Shown one piece after another: positions 7,936 to 15,094 of a stretch of DNA of 51,439 nucleotides (the stretch's first letter is position 1; each line of letters starts with the position of its first letter). The DNA comes from an uncultured bacterium (GTDB lineage Bacteria > Cyanobacteriota > Vampirovibrionia > Gastranaerophilales > Gastranaerophilaceae). The position numbers and the translations under genes are program-made. The stretch is from the NCBI GenBank assembly GCA_949285255.1, contig CASDXV010000009.1, positions 1-51,439 of the forward strand. The letters are read 5' to 3'. The notes under the pieces were generated by a model that had not been told where the DNA came from, ran no database searches, and saw only the letters and a program-made list of their open reading frames with translations.

Positions 7936-8691
7936 TTACTCCAATCCTTCTCTTTGAACGAAATCTTTAACTTCGAAGAACTCTTCCATAGTTTTCAATC
8001 TGTCCCAAGTTTGAACATTGTTTGTTCTCCAGTTCAAAGGACATACGGAAAGAACTTCAACGAATGAGAAACCGCCCATATCAACATTTTTAAGAGCTTT
8101 TTTAAATGTTGCTTTTAACTTTCTCAAGTTAGAAACAGAAGCTCTTGCAACAAATGACTTTTCAGGGTCAGCAATTGAAGCAACCATTTCAGCACCTTTC
8201 GCAGGTCTGCCCGTAACATCGCAATCACGACCGTAGGGAGTTGTTTCTGTTTTTTGACCTGGCATTGTTGTAGGTGACATTTGACCACCTGTCATACCGT
8301 AGTTAGTATTGTTTGCAACAATAATCAAAAGATTTTCAGACCTAACTGCAGCATTTACAAGGTGTTGAGAACCAATAGCAAGACCGCCGCCATCACCCAT
8401 ATATGCAATACCAACCAAATCAGGGTTAGCTCTTGTTACACCGTAAATAACCGGAGTTGTACGACCGTGGTGAGTTTGAACTGTATCCACGTTCATATAA
8501 TTCCAAGACAACAAAGAGCATCCGATATCGCATCCAAATACTGCTTTGTCGTTTAGCTCAAGTTCATCAATAGTTTGGGCAAGAGTTTTTAAAATCATGC
8601 CATGCCCGCAACCGGGGCAGAATTTAGACGCACCAACTTCGGCATTTTGAGCTTTTGCCAACCTTGGTCCTTTTTCTAACATTTCTATCAT
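7936..8691 (-). CDS. 2-oxoacid:ferredoxin oxidoreductase, beta (TPP-binding) subunit
   Basis: 251 aa. Thiamine diphosphate is bound by the GDGGGLAIG...NNTNYGMTGGQ segment. The N-terminal CPGCGH motif and HGRTTPV are typical of beta subunits. The likely substrate is 2-oxoglutarate or a branched-chain 2-oxoacid rather than pyruvate, judged only from overall form (separate short beta chain), so the specificity is open. A GAGG site precedes the ATG. Confidence 0.93.
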   Translation of the reverse strand: MIEMLEKGPRLAKAQNAEVGASKFCPGCGHGMILKTLAQTIDELELNDKAVFGCDIGCSLLSWNYMNVDTVQTHHGRTTPVIYGVTRANPDLVGIAYMGDGGGLAIGSQHLVNAAVRSENLLIIVANNTNYGMTGGQMSPTTMPGQKTETTPYGRDCDVTGRPAKGAEMVASIADPEKSFVARASVSNLRKLKATFKKALKNVDMGGFSFVEVLSVCPLNWRTNNVQTWDRLKTMEEFFEVKDFVQREGLE

Positions 8692-8721
8692 TTATTTTTT
8701 CCTCTTTTTCTATTCTAAAAA

Positions 8722-9816
8722 CTACACTGTTGCAGGTTCTTTAACCATAGATTCAACTTTTTGTACAATGTCGTCACCTGTAACGCCGACGCCCATTTTA
8801 AACAGAGTTGAATAAGGTGTTTGTAATCCGTAGATTTTTTCAAGAACCATTTGAGCAAGTTGACCGTTTGCAGATTCTGTGAAAAGTACCTGTTTAGCAC
8901 GTGCAACTGCTGCTCTAAGAGGTTTAACAGCAAGAGGACGTAGTGTAATAGGTCTGAATAAACCTGCTTTTATACCTTTAGCTCTTAATTCATCAACAGC
9001 TGTCATTGCAGACCTTGCAACAATACCGTGAGCAATGATAAGAACTTCAGCATCATCAGCCTTGTATTCAAGGTATTCTTCAATTTCAGGAGAAATTCTG
9101 TCGAATTCTTCTTGGTATTTATCAAGAACTTCCATAAGTTCTTCTTCAAGGTTAAATGTATTTCTTACGTGGTTAACCGGTCTTGAGCCGTTTGCACCAC
9201 CTAAAGTAGCTTCAACGGGAACCATTTTGATACCGCGAGAAGCGGGGTCATACAATGTAACAGGTTCTCTCATTTTACCTTGGTAGCCATCAGCCAACAT
9301 AAATGTAGGGAATCTGTATTTCCAAGCTGTGTTAAATGCTTTAATCATATAATCATACAAGTCTTGGTGTCCTGCGGTAGAATATACAATTCTAAAACCT
9401 TCACCGTTACCGCCAAAGCAAGTAAGTCTTGTTTCTTGTTGAGCGTAAATAACAGTTGCTGTTGACGGGCCGCCTCTTTGCATTACCGCACATACAAAAG
9501 GTATTCTCATCATCTCAGCCATGCTCTGAGCGTCTTGCATAATAACATTACCGGGGCCTGCTGTAGCAGTAAATGCTCTCTTACCTGCCAAAATACCACC
9601 GATTGTAGAGAAACCGGCAGAAATTTCATCTTCTGTTTGCAAGAAGCCTGCTTCTGTTTTAGGAAGCAATTTGCACCAAGTGTGCATAATTTCGTTCTGA
9701 GGAGTGATGGGGTAACCATACATAAACTCAGCCTCAGCAGCATTAGCCGCATAGGCTATAACTTCATTTCCTGTCAAGAACATTCTGGTGTCTTGTGTAA
9801 TAAGTTTTTTTACCAT
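8722..9816 (-). CDS. 2-oxoacid:ferredoxin oxidoreductase, alpha subunit
   Basis: 364 aa. It shows the N-terminal pyrimidine-binding fold (GNEVIAYAANAAEAEFMYGYPITPQNEIM), then LQTEDEISAGFSTIGG, TATAGPGNVIMQDAQSMAEMMRIPFV, and the C-terminal transketolase-like domain (LIIAHGIVARSAMTAVDELRAKG). It oxidatively decarboxylates a 2-oxoacid to an acyl-CoA with ferredoxin as acceptor. It is first in the alpha-beta-gamma-delta operon, with an AAGGA ribosome site and its own promoter. Confidence 0.93.
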   Translation of the reverse strand: MVKKLITQDTRMFLTGNEVIAYAANAAEAEFMYGYPITPQNEIMHTWCKLLPKTEAGFLQTEDEISAGFSTIGGILAGKRAFTATAGPGNVIMQDAQSMAEMMRIPFVCAVMQRGGPSTATVIYAQQETRLTCFGGNGEGFRIVYSTAGHQDLYDYMIKAFNTAWKYRFPTFMLADGYQGKMREPVTLYDPASRGIKMVPVEATLGGANGSRPVNHVRNTFNLEEELMEVLDKYQEEFDRISPEIEEYLEYKADDAEVLIIAHGIVARSAMTAVDELRAKGIKAGLFRPITLRPLAVKPLRAAVARAKQVLFTESANGQLAQMVLEKIYGLQTPYSTLFKMGVGVTGDDIVQKVESMVKEPATV

Positions 9817-9852
9817 TTTGAATCCTTACATTTTGTGAGTGAATACACTATT

Positions 9853-9881
9853 TTCATACTACAAAATTAAGGAATATTCAA
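9853..9881 (-). promoter_or_regulatory. Promoter of the oxidoreductase operon
   Basis: On the minus strand: TTGAAT (9876-9881), a 17-nt spacer, and TATGAA (9853-9858), 36 nt before the ATG of the alpha gene. It lies just downstream of the end of the preceding gene, so the operon has its own start. Confidence 0.55.
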
Positions 9882-9887
9882 GTAAAA

Positions 9888-11066
9888 TTATTGCTCTTTT
9901 GAATGTTTTATCTTGTAGTCCGCAGAAGTTTTCAATCTGTACAGGTTATTAAAATCCATATCAAGCGGAAGGTGAATTTTTCTTCTTTGTGACTGTGCAA
10001 ACTCGCCCAAAGTCAAAAAATAAGGAATCATATCTCTTCTTTTATTTAAATTTACTTTATTTCTCTCATACTTATATGCAGCAGAAGTATAAGCTATAAA
10101 CTCTTTTTTAAGCCTAGCCCTTCTAATATTTTCAGGGTCATCAGGGTCATCACTAACAGGGCATAAAGGTTCTAAAATACTTACAATTTTATGATATTCA
10201 GGATTAACGCTTTTACCTTGAAGTATTTTATAAGGAATATCTTCAAGTTCTTTTAACTCGGCAACATCTCGTCCCAAAATTTGTATTTCACCTCTATAGC
10301 CATCAGGGAAAAGAAGCGAAAGGTGTACAGCAGTGTATCCTGTTTCATTTCTTACACTTTTTACATTTACAAAAATACCAAACCTGTCGGACGAAGCCTG
10401 AGCAAGTTTGTGGAGCTTTGTTTGACCTACATATTGAAATTTTTTGTCGTATGGAGTGTGGTTTTCTACTTCTATTATTTTTAATCTGCCTTCTTTAACC
10501 GTCTCTATAAGCTTATCTATAACAAGGTCAGCACTGTTTTTGGAATTATCACCAAGGATAATTCTCGCGCCGATTATATCTCCAAGTCTGTTAATTACTG
10601 CTTCTTTTGAAAACAAATATTTCTGAGTTGCCTTTTCTCTGATTGAATTTGCACCTTTGGTTCTAAACTCAAGATTGTATATAGGATGTTCTCTGTCGCA
10701 ACTATTGTTATTTTCCGGTATAAGCGAATCAAGAGATTGTTTTAAAGTAATTTCAAGTTGTTTCGTATCATACGAAGCTTCTCTTGATATTCTGTGAGCC
10801 AAAACATTTGTTATTGTTCTTTCTTTTTCATGCATTACCTTGTCATCAGCATCTCTAACACTTGACTTTACAGGCGGAATACTCAAATTATTATTAGGTT
10901 TATCTTTTTGTTTTCTTCTGCTTGTAAAGCTTACAGTGTCGAATGCAAGCGGCTTTAAATTTGCACCGTTTACAAAAAAATTAGGAACAGTTTTATTTAA
11001 GTTTGTTTTATTGGTTCTTACGGACGAAGACTTATTACTTAGCGACAATCCAAATATTTTAATCAT
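9888..11066 (-). CDS. RelA/SpoT-type nucleotidyltransferase domain protein (small alarmone synthetase-like)
   Basis: 392 aa. The centre (about 130-300) carries the (p)ppGpp synthetase pattern: RTKGANSIREK (135-145), the R-x-K...SI..K loop; RLGDIIGARIIL (160-171) with the metal-binding Asp163; GYTAVH (243-248); and EIQI with Glu260 and Gln262. All key positions look intact. There is no HD hydrolase domain and no TGS/ACT tail, so it resembles a small alarmone synthetase. It is unusual in having about 125 polar N-terminal residues (basic, Ser/Asn-rich, containing LAFDTVSFTSRRK) and about 90 C-terminal residues of unknown role. No signal peptide. AAGG precedes the ATG. Confidence 0.82.
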   Translation of the reverse strand: MIKIFGLSLSNKSSSVRTNKTNLNKTVPNFFVNGANLKPLAFDTVSFTSRRKQKDKPNNNLSIPPVKSSVRDADDKVMHEKERTITNVLAHRISREASYDTKQLEITLKQSLDSLIPENNNSCDREHPIYNLEFRTKGANSIREKATQKYLFSKEAVINRLGDIIGARIILGDNSKNSADLVIDKLIETVKEGRLKIIEVENHTPYDKKFQYVGQTKLHKLAQASSDRFGIFVNVKSVRNETGYTAVHLSLLFPDGYRGEIQILGRDVAELKELEDIPYKILQGKSVNPEYHKIVSILEPLCPVSDDPDDPENIRRARLKKEFIAYTSAAYKYERNKVNLNKRRDMIPYFLTLGEFAQSQRRKIHLPLDMDFNNLYRLKTSADYKIKHSKEQ

Positions 11067-11125
11067 TTTATAGCTACCTTAAAAAAATCAGACCAACATA
11101 TAAAGCATGAAAAAAATATTTTTTG

Positions 11126-11470
11126 CTACTGTAAAATATTTTCTATAAAATCTATTTTTCCATCCAAGATTGAAATCGCACTTAATCTGTATGAAGAAAA
11201 TTTTTCATGCGTTTGAGCTATGAAATAACTTACCCCTTTTTTTATTTTTTCAATTTTAGATTTTGTAATAGCTTCAAAAGGCGTTCCAAAAGAGCTATTG
11301 GTTCTGTATTTGACCTCTATAAAATATATGACGTTGTCTTTTTTTGCAATTATATCTATTTCAGAGTATCTTGAGTATCTAAAATTCCTTGCTAAAATTT
11401 TAAATCCCTTTTTGGATAAAAATTCTACTGCAATATCTTCACCTGATTTGCCTTTAAGTTTGTTTGACAT
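11126..11470 (-). CDS. YraN family (UPF0102) endonuclease-like protein
   Basis: 114 aa from the ATG at 11470. The family pattern is complete: GKSGEDIAVEFLSKKGFKILARNFR, SEIDIIAKKDNVIYFIEVKYR (the E-D...E-V-K restriction-endonuclease-like core) and FGTPFEAITKSKIEKI. An upstream ATG at 11506 would add 12 residues foreign to the family and would overlap the gatA start codon. The later ATG fits the family length and has a -10 box 6 nt before it. The role is unknown; members are often linked to DNA uptake or repair. Confidence 0.9.
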   Translation of the reverse strand: MSNKLKGKSGEDIAVEFLSKKGFKILARNFRYSRYSEIDIIAKKDNVIYFIEVKYRTNSSFGTPFEAITKSKIEKIKKGVSYFIAQTHEKFSSYRLSAISILDGKIDFIENILQ

Positions 11471-11476
11471 AAAATA

Positions 11477-11506
11477 ATTGTAATACAAATTAGTGGAGCA
11501 CATCAA
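11477..11506 (-). promoter_or_regulatory. Leaderless promoter of the yraN-family gene
   Basis: On the minus strand: TTGATG (11501-11506), an 18-nt spacer, and TACAAT (11477-11482), then exactly 6 nt to the ATG. There is no Shine-Dalgarno sequence. The -35 box overlaps the gatA start region on the other strand. Confidence 0.6.
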
Positions 11507-12942
11507 TGGAATTATTGAAAAAAACCGCAGTTGAACAAAGAAAAGCGCTTTTGAATAAAGAAATAAGCGCAGTTGAATTAACCGAAGAAACTTTCAAGCA
11601 AATAGAAAAACAAGACGATAAAATAGGAGCTTATAACTCCCTTACAAAAGAGCAAGCAATTGAAACGGCAAAAAAAGTCGACCAAAAGATTGCAAATAAC
11701 GAAGAACTTCCCATTATGGCAGGTATTCCTCTTGCTCTTAAAGATAATATGAATATGATAGGCTCAAAAACTACAGCCAGTTCAAAAATCTTAGAAAATT
11801 TTGTTTCACCGTTTGACGCTACGGTTACAAAAAAACTGAAAGAAAATTTTGTACCTATTATAGGTAAAGCAAACCTTGATGAGTTTGCAATGGGTTCAAG
11901 CAATGAAAACTCGGCTTTTAAAATTGTAAGAAACCCTCACAACCTAAACAAAGTCCCCGGAGGCTCTTCAGGCGGCTCAGCAGCCTCTGTTGCAGCATAT
12001 GAAGCAACAGTTTCTCTTGGTTCAGACACAGGCGGCAGTATCAGACTTCCTGCAAGTTTTTGCGGCATTAACGGTTTTAAGCCCACATACGGAAGAGTTT
12101 CTCGCTACGGTTTAATAGCTTTTGCCTCTTCTCTTGACCAAATAGGCCCATTTGGCAGATGTGTGGAAGATATTGCAAATCTTTATATGGCAATTGCAGG
12201 CTGGGATGAAAAAGATTCAACATCTCTTAAGCTTGAAGTTGAAGATGTTAATAAAACCCTAAAAAATGACATCAAAGGTCTTAAAATCGGCGTCATTAAA
12301 GAACTTATGGCAGAGGGTGTCAGCGATGATGTAAGAAAATCAATTGAAAACGCTATTGAAGTTTACAAAAAACTCGGCGCAGAAATTAAAGAAGTTTCTC
12401 TTCCGCTTTTAAAATATTCAATAGGTATTTACTACATCGTTGCAACGGCTGAAGCAAGTTCAAATCTGGCGCGTTTTGACGGCGTTAAATACGGTTACAG
12501 AACAAAAGACGCTCAAAATCTTCTTGAAATGTATACAAAAACTCGCGCTGAAGGCTTTGGAGATGAAGTTAAAAGACGTATAATGCTTGGAACTTATGCT
12601 CTATCAAGCGGCTATTATGACGCTTATTACAAAAAAGCTCAACAGTTAAGACGCCTTGTTAAAAATGATTTTGACAATGTGTTTAAAGATGTTGATGTGC
12701 TTATCTCACCAACATGCCCTACAACAGCGTTTGACATAGGTTCTCGTAACGAAGACCCGCTTGCAATGTATCTGACAGATATTGCAACAATCAGCGCTAA
12801 CCTTATCGGTGCTCCTGCACTTAGCACTCCTTGCGGATTTGATAGCGAAAAAATGCCTATAGGTTTACAAATTATAGGCAAAAACTTGGATGAATCAACA
12901 ATTCTAAGAGCGGCTTACAATCTTGAACAGGCGTTGAAATAA
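11506..12942 (+). CDS. gatA: Aspartyl/glutamyl-tRNA(Asn/Gln) amidotransferase subunit A
   Basis: 478 aa, normal length. Amidase-signature enzyme that releases ammonia from glutamine and passes it to GatB for transamidation of Glu-tRNA(Gln)/Asp-tRNA(Asn). The catalytic triad is visible: Lys79 (LALKDN), cis-Ser154 in GGSSGGSAA, and nucleophile Ser178 in GSDTGGSIRLP. These are the same positions as in the Staphylococcus enzyme as I recall it. gatB and gatC are not in this window. GGAG lies 8 nt before the ATG. A strong terminator follows. Confidence 0.96.
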   Translation: MELLKKTAVEQRKALLNKEISAVELTEETFKQIEKQDDKIGAYNSLTKEQAIETAKKVDQKIANNEELPIMAGIPLALKDNMNMIGSKTTASSKILENFVSPFDATVTKKLKENFVPIIGKANLDEFAMGSSNENSAFKIVRNPHNLNKVPGGSSGGSAASVAAYEATVSLGSDTGGSIRLPASFCGINGFKPTYGRVSRYGLIAFASSLDQIGPFGRCVEDIANLYMAIAGWDEKDSTSLKLEVEDVNKTLKNDIKGLKIGVIKELMAEGVSDDVRKSIENAIEVYKKLGAEIKEVSLPLLKYSIGIYYIVATAEASSNLARFDGVKYGYRTKDAQNLLEMYTKTRAEGFGDEVKRRIMLGTYALSSGYYDAYYKKAQQLRRLVKNDFDNVFKDVDVLISPTCPTTAFDIGSRNEDPLAMYLTDIATISANLIGAPALSTPCGFDSEKMPIGLQIIGKNLDESTILRAAYNLEQALK

Positions 12943-12957
12943 AAAAATAAACAATAA

Positions 12958-12988
12958 AAAAAGCACCCTTTAAAGGGGTGCTTTTTTA
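12958..12988. terminator. Rho-independent terminator after gatA
   Basis: The near-perfect palindrome AAGCACCCTTTAAAGGGGTGCTT has an A-rich left flank and TTTT on the right. It lies about 20 bp after the gatA stop. Confidence 0.9.
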
Positions 12989-13065
12989 ATACTTCTTAAC
13001 AAAGTATAAAGCAAATTCAAGCATTATCCGATAAAAGATTAGGATGACAAAGAAAGGTTATGGAA

Positions 13066-13734
13066 ATGGGCAGTAATGTTAATAACAACCTAAACGGCAT
13101 ATTGGATGCCATGGGAATAAGAGAAGAATTTGAAGAAAAAGCAAAAGCCGCCTTTGAAGATGCAAAAGCATCAGAGAACGACAAAAGTATTTTTGAATCC
13201 AAAGAAAGTTTTATAGAGCATTATAATGACGTTATTATGGGCTCAAAAGATACAGAATCTATACCGGTTGATTATTTTACAGCTGTTGCTACCGATAAAG
13301 GATATATTATCGATAACAGCGAAAGCGCAAATAAACTAAGAAGCCTTGTAGACAGGGACGGAAATGGTGAACTATCAAGAGATGAATCATCCTTATTGCT
13401 TGATAGCGCCTATGAAGCAGCTACAGTGCTTAACACCGAGCCGATAGAAAAAGAAGAAAAGAAAGAAGAAAAAAAAGAAAACTACACAACTGTTGCGATT
13501 GACCCTTGGGGACAAGGGCCTGACGATTGTCTTTCAAGAATAATAGCAAACCACGTTGACGGTATAAAATTATATAGCGAAGATTACAATCAATATCTAG
13601 CTAAAATATGCGAATTAAACGGCATAGAAGACCCAAATGTCGTTTATGGTGAAGTTAAACTCCCTGAACTTGTGCGCGACTCTAATGGAGAAATTCAAAG
13701 GGACACTGATGGCGCCATAAAATTTGCAGAATAA
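13066..13734 (+). CDS. EF-hand protein with LysM-like C-terminal region
   Basis: 222 aa from the ATG at 13066, which sits 8 nt after GAAAGG; an ATG 6 nt earlier is too close to that site. The EF-hand calcium loop is at 96-107 (DRDGNGELSRDE: Asp1, Asp3, Asn5 and Glu12 all present). A Glu/Lys-rich linker (128-139) leads to a C-terminal segment (about 152-202, DCLSRIIANH...ICELNGIEDPNVVYG...KLPEL) that resembles a LysM repeat. No signal peptide is visible. If the LysM match holds, it could bind peptidoglycan or glycan in a calcium-dependent way. The stop abuts the stop of the convergent 58-aa gene. Confidence 0.8.
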   Translation: MGSNVNNNLNGILDAMGIREEFEEKAKAAFEDAKASENDKSIFESKESFIEHYNDVIMGSKDTESIPVDYFTAVATDKGYIIDNSESANKLRSLVDRDGNGELSRDESSLLLDSAYEAATVLNTEPIEKEEKKEEKKENYTTVAIDPWGQGPDDCLSRIIANHVDGIKLYSEDYNQYLAKICELNGIEDPNVVYGEVKLPELVRDSNGEIQRDTDGAIKFAE

Positions 13735-13911
13735 CTATAACGCCTTAAAAAATCTACTACTTACTCCTCCACTCCCTATCCTAACACGAACACTTTTTAA
13801 GCACTTGGGGCACTTTCCTTCATAAAAAGTGCCCTCTTTATTTTTGTAAATCCTGCCATATACATGACAGCACTCAAACATAACTCCTAAAAATTGTCGT
13901 TTTTCAGCCAT
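13735..13911 (-). CDS. 58-residue zinc-ribbon-like protein
   Basis: An open frame from ATG 13911 to TAG 13735-13737. The product has CCHVYGRIYKNKEGT (Cys14, Cys15, His16), YEGKCPKCLKSVRVRIG (Cys34, Cys37) and a closing GGVSSRFFKAL. I recall short proteins in other phyla with the same layout (CCH, YEGxCPKC, RFF near the end), so I judge it real; this is memory, not a search. A promoter with TAAAAT exactly 6 nt before the ATG supports it. It probably binds one Zn ion. Cytoplasmic; function unknown. Confidence 0.72.
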   Translation of the reverse strand: MAEKRQFLGVMFECCHVYGRIYKNKEGTFYEGKCPKCLKSVRVRIGSGGVSSRFFKAL

Positions 13912-13917
13912 AGAAAT

Positions 13918-13946
13918 ATTTTACAACTTATAAAAGCTACAAACAA
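13918..13946 (-). promoter_or_regulatory. Leaderless promoter of the 58-aa zinc-ribbon gene
   Basis: On the minus strand: TTGTTT (13941-13946), a 17-nt spacer, and TAAAAT (13918-13923), then 6 nt to the ATG. No Shine-Dalgarno sequence is present, matching the leaderless pattern seen elsewhere in this window. Confidence 0.5.
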
Positions 13947-14024
13947 GTCATCTCATCTAAAAGGTTGTTTTCTTTTTTAAAAAAAATCATTAATTTTATT
14001 ATAGGTTATTAATGAGGTTAGATT

Positions 14025-14531
14025 ATGAGTACAAGATTAAGCGGACAAGCACTTATGGCACAAGCCATATACGGACTTACAAACAACTTTGCGGTACTAA
14101 GCGCCGGAGCATCAGGCGGTTTAACACTTGAGCAGATAATTAATCCGTCTGATGAAGTAAATAAAAACAACTTAAATGTGAGCTTTCAAAGCTATTTATC
14201 ACAAAACTTCTCAAGCATTGATGCTGACGGCGACGGCAAAATAAGTGCAACAGATATGCAACAATATACAAATCAACTCTCTCAAAAGGGTCTTAGCTAT
14301 CAAGAGCTTATGCAGTTATGCTACAGTTCGTCAGCAAGCTCTCAACTTGAAGAAGTCCTTGCTCACTTTAGTGAAATTGACCAAAACGGTGACGGCAGAG
14401 TAACAAACGCAGAAATTGCTGCCTATGGCGTTGACACAGAAATTGAAGAAATGGAAGAAAATCACCCTAAATTTCAACCGACAAATATTTCAAACTATGT
14501 TGACAATGATGATATAACATCATCCACGTAA
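14025..14531 (+). CDS. Protein with two EF-hand calcium loops
   Basis: 168 aa. Two EF-hand loops: 66-77 (DADGDGKISATD, with Asp instead of Glu at position 12) and 119-130 (DQNGDGRVTNAE, canonical). The spacing of about 53 residues suits a paired EF-hand domain. The N-terminus is Ala/Gly/Ser-rich and is not a clear signal peptide; the C-terminus is acidic. It is likely a calcium-binding protein of unknown role. GAGG lies 7 nt before the ATG. Its end overlaps the convergent rsmD end by 12 bp. Confidence 0.85.
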   Translation: MSTRLSGQALMAQAIYGLTNNFAVLSAGASGGLTLEQIINPSDEVNKNNLNVSFQSYLSQNFSSIDADGDGKISATDMQQYTNQLSQKGLSYQELMQLCYSSSASSQLEEVLAHFSEIDQNGDGRVTNAEIAAYGVDTEIEEMEENHPKFQPTNISNYVDNDDITSST

Positions 14532-15065
14532 TCTTATAAACAAAAGACAACAACGACCATAATTTTTTTCTTTAAAAAGTTCCGATGAAGTGAATTCCCC
14601 AAGTTCTCTTATAACATCGGGCTTTTTCTTTTTATCACATTCAATTATTGCAACCCCATTTAGCGAAAGAAGATTTTGACATATCTCAAATATCCTGCTA
14701 TAAGAGTAATCCCACGGCGGATCAGCATATATTACATCAAATTTAGAGTCTTTTTTAAATTTGTACTTCAAAGAATCCGATTTTATAATTTTAGTGTCAG
14801 TACTGAGGTCTTTTAAGTTTTGCTTTGCTATATTTATAACCGATGAATCTATCTCAAAAGATAGTGTTTCAAAGCCTCTTGATAGCGCTTCAAGAGTCAT
14901 GATGCCGCTGCCTAAAAACAAATCCAGAAATTTTTTGCCCGAAAAATCACCCATATAAGAGTATAAAACATTAAAAACACTCTCTCTGACATTAGAAAGA
15001 GTAGGCCGCACGCCCTTTGGAGTGATTATTTTTCTACCTTTATATTGCCCACCTGTAAGATGCAT
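14520..15065 (-). CDS. rsmD: 16S rRNA (guanine(966)-N(2))-methyltransferase
   Basis: 181 aa. The family marks are clear: GGQYKGRKI, RPTLSNVRESVFNVL, the SAM-binding FLDLFLGSGIMTLEALSRG, and the DPPW catalytic motif (YADPPWDYSY). It methylates G966 of 16S rRNA during 30S assembly. It is divergent from the next gene with only 29 bp between start codons. Confidence 0.93.
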   Translation of the reverse strand: MHLTGGQYKGRKIITPKGVRPTLSNVRESVFNVLYSYMGDFSGKKFLDLFLGSGIMTLEALSRGFETLSFEIDSSVINIAKQNLKDLSTDTKIIKSDSLKYKFKKDSKFDVIYADPPWDYSYSRIFEICQNLLSLNGVAIIECDKKKKPDVIRELGEFTSSELFKEKNYGRCCLLFIRLRG

Positions 15066-15094
15066 TTTTTAAAAACCTTTTGCATCATAATAAC

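Noticed and set aside
8281-8556. Open frames antisense to the oxidoreductase subunits
   Set aside because: They mirror highly conserved coding sequence and have no ribosome site or family match.
13808-13845. Hairpin GGGCACTTT...AAAGTGCCC followed by T-rich sequence, a possible terminator for the EF-hand/LysM-like gene
   Set aside because: It lies inside the 58-aa minus-strand gene, where the two arms encode ordinary codons. It may still act as a terminator, but I could not separate that from coding constraint.
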